A DNA stretch of 9,999 nucleotides from 2-12-FULL-43-11 sp035655355 (GTDB lineage Bacteria > Patescibacteriota > Minisyncoccia > UBA6257 > Colwellbacteraceae). The stretch covers positions 1 through 9,999 of the forward strand of contig DASRUQ010000031.1 in the NCBI GenBank assembly GCA_035655355.1, read 5' to 3'. The notes beneath the pieces were generated by a model. It saw nothing but the letters and a program-made list of their open reading frames with translations, had not been told where the DNA came from and did not search any database. Made by a program: the position numbers and the translations under genes. This document shows positions 5,791 through 9,711 of this stretch, in pieces. Position 1 is the stretch's first letter. Each line of letters starts with the position of its first letter.

Positions 5791-6192
5791 ATGCTCCCTG
5801 CCCTCATCTTTATGAGTAATTGTAAAAAGTACGTCAACGAGCTAGAAAGACGTGCTGCCGCCCTTTTCGAAAGAGAAGGGATTCCATTCGATTACGGAGT
5901 AGATTATCTCGTAAGAAATGGAAGAAGAACCAGAGAAGTAGACTTTGTTCTGCACTATCCGGTTCGTGCTAAAATGTGCTTAAGAGAAAGCCTACAGTAT
6001 ATAGAGATCAAGCAGGGTATGAACGCTCATGCCAAAATACAACACGATGACCTCCTCACGGCAGGCATTGATACCTTCATTGCTACGGCGCAAACCATAG
6101 AGATGTGGGAAAAGGTTGGTTTTCTGGCAGAAAGGCTGGAGAGAGTTCCTATGCGGAACCCTATTCCTGCCCTAGCGTTTCAAAAAGCCTAA
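5791..6192 (+). CDS. Small PD-(D/E)XK-like nuclease fold protein
   Basis: I do not recognise the family by name. The 133-aa protein has the order of a PD-(D/E)XK nuclease core: an N-terminal helix with an acidic residue (YVNELERRAAALFEREG, E17), a strand REVDFVL (D51), a strand YIEIKQG (E72-x-K74), then a helix HAKIQHDDLLTAG and the strand DTFIATA. D...ExK is the metal-binding triad of Holliday-junction resolvases, restriction enzymes and repair nucleases. The size suits a stand-alone catalytic domain with no recognition domain. Start choice is uncertain: ATG 5791 has AGGTGAG 10 bases upstream, ATG 5812 would give a more natural N-terminus (MSNCKKYVNELERR), and GTG 5776 lies inside the leader stem. 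It is monocistronic, with its own leader and a strong terminator. No methyltransferase or other partner is visible. Confidence 0.7.
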   Translation: MLPALIFMSNCKKYVNELERRAAALFEREGIPFDYGVDYLVRNGRRTREVDFVLHYPVRAKMCLRESLQYIEIKQGMNAHAKIQHDDLLTAGIDTFIATAQTIEMWEKVGFLAERLERVPMRNPIPALAFQKA

Positions 6193-6220
6193 AAAAGCGA
6201 CCTCAGATGAGGTCGCTTTT
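6193..6220 (+). terminator. Strong intrinsic terminator after the nuclease gene
   Basis: AAAAGCGACCTC (6193-6204) pairs perfectly with GAGGTCGCTTTT (6209-6220) around AGAT. It begins at the base after the stop codon. Confidence 0.85.
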
Positions 6221-6248
6221 GCATTAAAGCAGAAACACCAGCTTTAGC

Positions 6249-6278
6249 TTGACTTTTTAGCTAATTTGTGATTATATA
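6249..6278 (+). promoter_or_regulatory. Cassette promoter (Ig-like gene at 6421)
   Basis: TTGACT (6249-6254), a 17-nt spacer ending in TGTGA, and TTATAT (6272-6277). The AATTTGTGRTT stretch is repeated in the promoters at 6895 and 9237. The expected start is at or next to G6286, where GTTCCTTAA begins. Confidence 0.75.
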
Positions 6279-6285
6279 GAGCCAA

Positions 6286-6420
6286 GTTCCTTAATACCGT
6301 TTGTCCCGAAAGAGACGCGGAGGGAACGAAATTATTGGGGTCGAGTTATTATTCGCCTTAATATGTTTCGTTTTTCTCCATCTCAATATCGGGACGGGGG
6401 AGAGCGAAACGCAAAAAGCT
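6286..6420 (+). promoter_or_regulatory. Structured leader RNA, type A copy 1
   Basis: A 135-nt leader homologous to that at 6930-7059. GTTCC (6286-6290) pairs with GGAAC (6323-6327) around an inner hairpin. An unpaired GAAATTATTGG follows, then a second hairpin GTTTCG/CGAAAC (6365-6370/6405-6410) with CTCC/GGAG (6376-6379/6399-6402). The apical part TCTCAATATCGGGAC is shared with the second copy. GGGGGAGAG lies 18 nt before the ATG, too far for an ordinary Shine-Dalgarno and partly in the stem. Confidence 0.65.
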
Positions 6421-6858
6421 ATGACTAAAACCATAGTAAGTCTGTGGCTCGCTGTTGTCCTGATGATAGTTGCCGTAGTTTTTCTGACATTCTCTGTATT
6501 GTCAGGCATTGCGGCTTCTGCCAAAGTTTCGAGCGACGACATTCATTTGAATGTTCGTATACTCGGCTCAGCTGGTGTTATTGCGAACACTAGTGACCTA
6601 GTTGCAGTTCATTATCCTGCCCAGTACCAAGTGGATTACACTGTTCCTTCGGGAGCAGACTGTATTTCTAACTTTACTCGTGGACCTGTCTACGATTCTG
6701 GTTCAGTGAAGTCAACTGTCAATGGTTCGGTTACGGAGACATACTCTATTAGTTGTCAGCCGTTAATCGGACATGGAGGCGTTGTCTCCAAGTCAGTCAC
6801 TGTTTCGGCATTACCTTACACTGAGATCAGGGCTCTAGCTTCCCGGTCGGCTTTCTAA
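6421..6858 (+). CDS. Membrane-anchored single Ig-like domain protein
   Basis: A 145-aa protein. Residues 4-28 form an uncleaved signal-anchor helix (IVSLWLAVVLMIVAVVFLTF), putting the rest outside the membrane. From about residue 60 it matches the short Ig-like beta-sandwich repeat common in Patescibacteria surface proteins: YQVDYTVPSGADC, a GPVYDSGSV turn, then TETYSISC and SKSVTVSAL. C81 and C112 should form the domain's disulfide. It probably acts at the cell surface in adhesion or binding; the ligand is unknown. The ATG at 6421 is preferred over the longer in-frame reading from TTG 6301, because that stretch is homologous to the untranslated leader of the next gene. It shares its architecture with the protein at 7496. 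Confidence 0.75.
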   Translation: MTKTIVSLWLAVVLMIVAVVFLTFSVLSGIAASAKVSSDDIHLNVRILGSAGVIANTSDLVAVHYPAQYQVDYTVPSGADCISNFTRGPVYDSGSVKSTVNGSVTETYSISCQPLIGHGGVVSKSVTVSALPYTEIRALASRSAF

Positions 6859-6864
6859 GCCTGG

Positions 6865-6892
6865 AAACAACTCGCCAACGCGGGTTGTTTTT
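6865..6892 (+). terminator. Terminator type 1, copy 1
   Basis: AAACAACTCG (6865-6874) pairs with CGGGTTGTTT (6881-6890, one T-G pair) and ends in TTTTT. The next promoter's TTGACA starts at 6895. The stem and the following AATTGAC recur at 7321. Confidence 0.8.
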
Positions 6893-6894
6893 AA

Positions 6895-6923
6895 TTGACA
6901 AAATGAATAATTTGTGGTTATAT
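6895..6923 (+). promoter_or_regulatory. Cassette promoter (7060 gene)
   Basis: TTGACA (6895-6900), a 17-nt spacer ending in TGTGG, and TTATAT (6918-6923). Exactly six bases separate the -10 box from G6930, the first base of GTTCCTTTAA. Confidence 0.8.
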
Positions 6924-6929
6924 GTTCAA

Positions 6930-7059
6930 GTTCCTTTAACAACCGTTTTCCCGAGAGGCAACGGAGAGGGAACGACATTATTGGTCATTATCAATCACTA
7001 ATAATTTCGCTCCCGACCCAGTCTCAACATCGGGACTAGGAGAGCGGAATATACATTAT
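6930..7059 (+). promoter_or_regulatory. Structured leader RNA, type A copy 2
   Basis: A 130-nt leader. GTTCC (6930-6934) pairs with GGAAC (6969-6973), enclosing CCGTT/AACGG (6943-6947/6960-6964) capped by CCCGAGAGG. GACATTATTGG follows. The second hairpin is TTCGCTC (7006-7012) with GAGCGGAA (7042-7049, one bulged G) and CCGA/TCGG inside. Compared with copy 1, loops and joining segments are conserved while the stem bases differ but still pair. Confidence 0.68.
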
Positions 7060-7287
7060 ATGATCTTCAACCCTTTTAAGGTTGGGCAGCTCGTCAGGGT
7101 TACTCCCGGGAGGAACCACGCTTGGTACAGAACCAACCGCGGGTTTCTGGTGAGAAAGCCAATCGGTCATATTCTTTCTACTTCGGTAGGATGGATGACT
7201 GCTGCGCTTTTAGTGACAGGAGCAATAATCATCGCCTTTTCGGTGTCGGTTACTCTCATCCTAAAATTCGCAGAGTTTTATCACTAA
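7060..7287 (+). CDS. 75-aa membrane protein, unknown function
   Basis: Not recognised. The first 45 residues are basic and soluble (QLVRVTPGRNHAWYRTNRGF), with several Arg/Lys and aromatic residues. Residues about 45-69 form one strong transmembrane helix (WMTAALLVTGAIIIAFSVSVTLIL), and the last few residues are KFAEFYH. By the positive-inside rule the N-terminal part should be cytoplasmic. It stands alone between its own promoter/leader and a terminator, and shares its leader RNA type with the Ig-like gene upstream, which suggests co-regulation. The ATG at 7060 has no well-placed Shine-Dalgarno (AGGAG lies 17 nt upstream). Confidence 0.65.
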   Translation: MIFNPFKVGQLVRVTPGRNHAWYRTNRGFLVRKPIGHILSTSVGWMTAALLVTGAIIIAFSVSVTLILKFAEFYH

Positions 7288-7320
7288 TTAAGTCCGTTTC
7301 TTCGTAGCCTATTTCGGCTA

Positions 7321-7350
7321 AAAACAACTCGCTAATAACGGGTTGTTTTT
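7321..7350 (+). terminator. Terminator type 1, copy 2
   Basis: AAAACAACTCG (7321-7331) pairs with CGGGTTGTTTT (7339-7349) around CTAATAA. AATTGAC of the next promoter follows directly. A small hairpin TAGCC/GGCTA (7305-7309/7316-7320) precedes it. Confidence 0.82.
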
Positions 7351-7352
7351 AA

Positions 7353-7390
7353 TTGACTTTTGACCCTAAATATTGCATATTCGTTTTACT
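7353..7390 (+). promoter_or_regulatory. Cassette promoter (7496 gene), two possible registers
   Basis: TTGACT (7353-7358) with CATATT (7376-7381) at 17 nt, or TTGACC (7360-7365) with TTTTAC (7384-7389) at 18 nt. The second register places +1 at G7396, the G of GTTCCTTAA, in line with the other cassettes. Confidence 0.5.
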
Positions 7391-7395
7391 CACTG

Positions 7396-7495
7396 GTTCC
7401 TTAACATAATTAAACCGGTAGAGTGGTCGAGATTATAAGTCTTAATCAGGCTTGGACGCCGTACTACATAAGGTATAGCGCCTTAGTCAATACTT
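7396..7495 (+). promoter_or_regulatory. Structured leader of the 7496 gene
   Basis: It begins GTTCCTTAAC. GGTT/AACC (7395-7398/7413-7416) could form a small 5' hairpin. A long imperfect hairpin follows: 7449-7464 with 7473-7488, 13 of 16 positions paired (three by G-U), with an 8-nt loop. It ends 7 bases before the ATG. No Shine-Dalgarno is seen. Confidence 0.5.
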
Positions 7496-7828
7496 ATGAT
7501 AACTGTGACTCTTAGAGAATACCTGACCTTTTGGGGTTTGGTCTTCCTAGTTGCCATTGTCTTCGTGCTTGCCCGCTACGGACCGGTCACACAGGTTGCT
7601 TTCAAGACTGAAAACGGCATTGTTTACAGGGAGATCTTGAACGGTCCCGTTGGAGCTAACTGCTACGATGAACAGGGTAATAAAGTTATTGCCCCCTCGC
7701 GATGGTTCGGCCCCCAGTGGACTCCCGTTGCTTCCGCAAATGATCCCGTAGCTCAATCTATGAGCATTACCTGTCATGGCTATTTCTATGGAACGCAGTC
7801 GGCTAGCGTCCAAGAAGATGTCAGCTAA
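7496..7828 (+). CDS. Membrane-anchored single Ig-like domain protein
   Basis: A 110-aa protein with an N-terminal signal-anchor helix (about residues 10-26, LTFWGLVFLVAIVFVLA) and a C-terminal extracellular part. The part from residue 50 fits the same short Ig-like pattern as the 6421 protein: GPVGANC (C56), a tryptophan-containing middle (RWFGPQW), then QSMSITC (C93) and a final strand TQSASVQEDV. The Cys pair, 37 apart, should form the domain disulfide. Residues 29-49 (GPVTQVAFKTENGIVYREIL) form a linker with beta character. Overall sequence similarity to 6421 is low, so the relationship is by architecture. Likely a surface-exposed binding or scaffold protein; the partner is unknown. Its stop codon is the start of a 40-bp repeat shared with the gene ending at 9634. 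Confidence 0.72.
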   Translation: MITVTLREYLTFWGLVFLVAIVFVLARYGPVTQVAFKTENGIVYREILNGPVGANCYDEQGNKVIAPSRWFGPQWTPVASANDPVAQSMSITCHGYFYGTQSASVQEDVS

Positions 7829-7864
7829 ATAAAAAGCAGCTCTACCCAGGGCTGCTTTTCAGTT
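7825..7864 (+). repeat. 40-bp stop-plus-terminator repeat, copy 1
   Basis: The stretch from CTAA (containing the stop) through the terminator to CAGTT is identical to 9631-9670. The last two T's belong to the next promoter region. Confidence 0.8.
7832..7859 (+). terminator. Terminator type 2, copy 1
   Basis: AAAAGCAGC/GCTGCTTTT (7832-7840/7851-7859), with T-G, C-G and T-A pairs extending it to a 4-nt ACCC loop. Confidence 0.85.
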
Positions 7865-7892
7865 TGACACAGATTAATTTTTATTGTATTTC
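7864..7892 (+). promoter_or_regulatory. Promoter of the signal peptidase gene
   Basis: TTGACA (7864-7869), 17-nt spacer, TATTTC (7887-7892). The -35 box overlaps the tail of the preceding terminator repeat. Expected start about 7899. Confidence 0.55.
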
Positions 7893-7898
7893 TATTTC

Positions 7899-7961
7899 AA
7901 GGTCGTAACTTATCAGCTTATTAGTTAGAGAGCTGTTACCGCGGCTTTCGCTCATTAACAT
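7899..7961 (+). promoter_or_regulatory. Leader of the signal peptidase gene
   Basis: A 63-nt leader with a hairpin GTAAC/GTTAC (7905-7909/7935-7939) enclosing AGCT/AGCT (7915-7918/7931-7934), then a short GCG/CGC hairpin (7941-7943/7949-7951). It has no GTTCCTTAA element and no Shine-Dalgarno before the ATG (CATTAACATATG). Confidence 0.45.
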
Positions 7962-8441
7962 ATGAAAAAGTTTATTCCGGTCGCTATCATCGGCGCTGGA
8001 TTCCTTATAGCTGTTTTTATACTTTCCGTTGGACGTGTCCACGGTCCAAGTATGCAACCTAACATAACTGACGGCTACTATTTTCAAGATTACGTGAGTT
8101 ATTGGTTCAGGCAACCGGTTCGCGGAGAAATAGTGGTACTCAAATCTCCCATCGACGACAGAATGTTCGTGAAGAGGATTGTAGGTTTACCAGGGGAAAG
8201 AGTTTCTATTCAAGGCAGTGTTATAACTGTCTTCAATAGCTTCTATCCGGAGGGAATGAAGTTAGGCGAGTCTTATCTTCGTTACTCTTGGGCCGGCGAC
8301 TTCTTGTGCCGCCCCGTCTACAATCTCACCTCTAACGAATATCTCGTTCTTGGGGATAATAGGGGAAACAGTTTGGACTCCAGAGTCTTCGGGCCAATCG
8401 ACATCAAGTCGATAACGGCTCATGTGATAGTAAGGCTGTGA
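7962..8441 (+). CDS. lepB: Signal peptidase I
   Basis: A membrane serine protease (S26 family) that removes signal peptides from exported proteins using a Ser/Lys dyad on the outer face of the membrane. Seen: an N-terminal membrane anchor (residues 4-23), box B GPSMQPNI with catalytic S30, box C RGEIVVLK (54-61), box D VKRIVGLPGE (70-79) with catalytic K71, and box E GDNRGNSLDSRVFGPI (131-146). All key residues are intact. At 159 aa with one anchor it resembles short Gram-positive type enzymes. It ends in TGA, showing UGA is a stop here. It sits among anchored surface proteins and upstream of a secreted protein with an AxA-type cleavage site (9712), so it may serve this set, though it could equally be the cell's general enzyme. 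Confidence 0.93.
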   Translation: MKKFIPVAIIGAGFLIAVFILSVGRVHGPSMQPNITDGYYFQDYVSYWFRQPVRGEIVVLKSPIDDRMFVKRIVGLPGERVSIQGSVITVFNSFYPEGMKLGESYLRYSWAGDFLCRPVYNLTSNEYLVLGDNRGNSLDSRVFGPIDIKSITAHVIVRL

Positions 8442-8443
8442 GA

Positions 8444-8471
8444 AAAAGCAGCTCTACTTAGGGCTGCTTTT
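8444..8471 (+). terminator. Terminator type 2, copy 2
   Basis: The same stem as at 7832 (AAAAGCAGCTCT ... AGGGCTGCTTTT), with loop ACTT in place of ACCC. Confidence 0.85.
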
Positions 8472-8477
8472 CATTAC

Positions 8478-8506
8478 TTGATAATCCTTAAAAAGGATGG
8501 TTATAT
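8478..8506 (+). promoter_or_regulatory. Cassette promoter (8665 gene)
   Basis: TTGATA (8478-8483), a 17-nt spacer ending in TGG, and TTATAT (8501-8506). The spacer holds an ATCCTT/AAGGAT inverted repeat. GTTCCTTAAC begins at 8520, 13 bases after the -10 box, about seven farther than in the 6895 cassette. Confidence 0.65.
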
Positions 8507-8519
8507 AAAAATTATTAGT

Positions 8520-8664
8520 GTTCCTTAACAAGTAATGATTTGAGACGTAGCGAGCGCCTTGGTTATCTATGTGTTAAGGGCCTAATATAAGGTCGAAGTT
8601 ATTAAAAATTAACCAAGTTGCCTGCGAAGTCTCAAATTTTGGGACGAGTGGTCGGCTTATTGCC
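8520..8664 (+). promoter_or_regulatory. Long-helix leader with possible pseudoknot
   Basis: ATTTGAGAC (8538-8546) pairs perfectly with GTCTCAAAT (8629-8637), and CTTGGTTA (8558-8565) with TAACCAAG (8610-8617). The segments between them partly pair, giving one long imperfect arm. The 5' element CCTTAACA (8523-8530), outside the arm, is the exact complement of TGTTAAGG (8572-8579) in its apical loop, so a pseudoknot is possible. The leader is AT-rich at the apex and ends about 27 nt before the ATG. Confidence 0.6.
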
Positions 8665-8832
8665 ATGGCTAAGAGTTCTCACCTTACCTTTAGTAAGGAG
8701 CACGGCCCTCCAGACAACAGGCATATTGATTCCTATCGGCAAAAATCTGATTCTCCTGATGTCGAGAAAACCGATCATACCCCCGCAGATAAGGCGGAAG
8801 ATGTGATGGTCAATGTTGTTAAGGAGCATTAA
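8665..8832 (+). CDS. 55-aa hydrophilic protein, unknown function
   Basis: Not recognised. The ATG-to-TAA ORF starts MAKSSHLTFSKEHGPPDNRH and is rich in charged residues, with a negatively charged C-terminal half (DSPDVEKTDHTPADKAEDVMVNVVKEH). It has no membrane segment, cysteine or signal peptide, and may be largely disordered. It is placed as the sole gene between the long-helix leader and a terminator. The overlapping ORF from TTG 8618 in another frame is Arg/Leu-rich, starts within the leader stem and looks less natural. No Shine-Dalgarno is visible. Confidence 0.5.
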   Translation: MAKSSHLTFSKEHGPPDNRHIDSYRQKSDSPDVEKTDHTPADKAEDVMVNVVKEH

Positions 8833-8876
8833 CATTACGGTTAAAGAAGTCGGTGCTCCTCCCAAAGTAGGTAATT

Positions 8877-8904
8877 AAATAGGGCGTTTTTAAACGCCCT
8901 ATTT
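8877..8904. terminator. Bidirectional intrinsic terminator
   Basis: AAATAGGGCGTTT (8877-8889) and AAACGCCCTATTT (8892-8904) form a 13-bp perfect stem with a 2-nt loop. It lies 44 bases after the 8665 gene and ends in short A/T runs on both sides. Confidence 0.75.
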
Positions 8905-8922
8905 AAAATTAAACAAGCGTTG

Positions 8923-8928
8923 TAAAAT
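8923..8928 (+). promoter_or_regulatory. -10 box of the 8938 gene
   Basis: TAAAAT preceded by TTG; six bases later +1 would be about A8935, giving a 3-nt leader. The -35 region overlaps the terminator stem and is poor. Confidence 0.4.
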
Positions 8929-8937
8929 ATAGTTATT

Positions 8938-9180
8938 ATGGAAAACCAGTGGCGACCAGAAGAGTGGAAAGAGTTTCGGAAAAACCTTGAGGACTTATCT
9001 CTTGAAGAAATCAGACAGTTGGCTGATGAGGTAGGCATTGCCTTCTCTGGAGGTAATGATTCTATTACAGATTCAAGAAACTTTTCAGCCAAAGAACAAT
9101 TTATACTCGTAATGGATGAGGTGGATAAAGCAAAGTTGGTTAGAGAGTACGAAGCCCTTCTTAAGAGAAGGACGTCTTAA
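8938..9180 (+). CDS. 80-aa helical protein, unknown function
   Basis: Not firmly recognised. A soluble, acidic protein with a predicted helix bundle: RPEEWKEFRKNLEDLS, LEEIRQLADEVGI, a GGNDSITDSRNFS loop, AKEQFILVMDEVD and KAKLVREYEALLKRR. The pattern LxxLSxEEIRxLAxEVGI ... KEQFIxxxDEVDKxKLxxxY is one I associate with small Patescibacteria proteins and resembles helical interaction domains (SAP-like or death-fold-like), so protein or nucleic-acid binding is possible. It differs from its neighbours: no structured leader (the -10 box nearly touches the ATG) and no clear strong terminator. It has no membrane segment. A CCTTCT/AGAAGG hairpin lies within its last codons. Confidence 0.7.
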   Translation: MENQWRPEEWKEFRKNLEDLSLEEIRQLADEVGIAFSGGNDSITDSRNFSAKEQFILVMDEVDKAKLVREYEALLKRRTS

Positions 9181-9236
9181 TTTTTTATTTACATGGCGAA
9201 AGCGGCTCGAGTAATTTGGTCTTTTAATTCATTAAT

Positions 9237-9265
9237 TTGACTTTTCAGTGAATTTGTGATTTAAT
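9237..9265 (+). promoter_or_regulatory. Cassette promoter (9347 gene)
   Basis: TTGACT (9237-9242), a 17-nt spacer ending in AATTTGTGA, and TTTAAT (9260-9265). The spacer end is the same as in the 6249 promoter. Expected start G9272. Confidence 0.72.
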
Positions 9266-9271
9266 CATCCT

Positions 9272-9346
9272 GAGGTCGCATTATTAGGCAGCTTAATCGT
9301 ATAACGCTTGGTTGCTTAATAGGGCTACCGGCGTTCATTAAAATTT
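9272..9346 (+). promoter_or_regulatory. Structured leader of the 9347 gene
   Basis: TATTAGGCAGC (9282-9292) pairs with GTTGCTTAATA (9311-9321) over 11 positions with two G-U pairs, and the 18-nt loop can form a small CG/CG stem. It lacks the GTTCCTTAA element. The ATG follows an A/T-rich run (ATTAAAATTT) with no Shine-Dalgarno. Confidence 0.5.
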
Positions 9347-9634
9347 ATGGATATTTCACATGTCCAAATTGTTATTATAGGAGTGCTCGCCATAATCGGA
9401 GGCCTGGAGATGGCCACCAAAGTTATGATTCCTTCGGGGATCAGGATTGGCTGGGGAGGAGTATTATTAGGAACAATCATCGCTCTGTTTCTTCTGAACT
9501 TCGTCTTCGTACCAGGTTCCGTACTGGAAGCAATAGCGGCTTACGGCGCGTTGGTTTTCTTTGCAGCCATGGGCGGTATAAGAATTCTCAAATGGCTCAA
9601 GATTGTACCCGCAACGTTTGTTGTGTACTCCTAA
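9347..9634 (+). CDS. 95-aa three-span membrane protein, unknown function
   Basis: Not recognised. Three hydrophobic helices are visible: about residues 7-26 (VQIVIIGVLAIIGGLEMA), 34-55 (WGGVLLGTIIALFLLNFVFV) and 61-83 (EAIAAYGALVFFAAMGGIRIL). Glycines inside the helices suggest tight packing. Loops are short; the first carries a Lys and an Arg (TKVMIPSGIRIGW) and the C-terminal side is basic (KWLKI). There are no catalytic motifs. It is monocistronic with a cassette-type promoter, hairpin leader and type 2 terminator, so it belongs to the same expression group as the Ig-like proteins. It may be a small membrane scaffold or channel subunit, but nothing proves this. Confidence 0.68.
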   Translation: MDISHVQIVIIGVLAIIGGLEMATKVMIPSGIRIGWGGVLLGTIIALFLLNFVFVPGSVLEAIAAYGALVFFAAMGGIRILKWLKIVPATFVVYS

Positions 9635-9670
9635 ATAAAAAGCAGCTCTACCCAGGGCTGCTTTTCAGTT
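9631..9670 (+). repeat. 40-bp stop-plus-terminator repeat, copy 2
   Basis: Identical over 40 bases to 7825-7864, including the CTAA that carries the stop codon, although the two proteins are unrelated. Confidence 0.8.
9638..9665 (+). terminator. Terminator type 2, copy 3
   Basis: AAAAGCAGC/GCTGCTTTT with the inner T-G, C-G and T-A pairs and ACCC loop, identical to the 7832 copy. Confidence 0.85.
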
Positions 9671-9697
9671 CCTGGTTATTCCACAGCCGTAGTATGT

Positions 9698-9703
9698 TAT
9701 AAT
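9698..9703 (+). promoter_or_regulatory. Consensus -10 box of the 9712 gene
   Basis: TATAAT with a TGT extension (9695-9697). The expected start at about A9710 leaves a 2-nt leader before the ATG. Confidence 0.6.
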
Positions 9704-9711
9704 TTTTACAA

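Noticed and set aside
6301..6420. In-frame 40-aa N-terminal extension of the 6421 protein from a TTG
   Set aside because: This stretch is homologous to the untranslated leader of the 7060 gene and folds the same way, so it is leader RNA and not coding.
8618..8806. 62-aa ORF from TTG 8618 in a different frame from the 8665 gene
   Set aside because: It starts inside the leader helix, is Arg/Leu/Pro-rich and overlaps the more natural 55-aa ORF.
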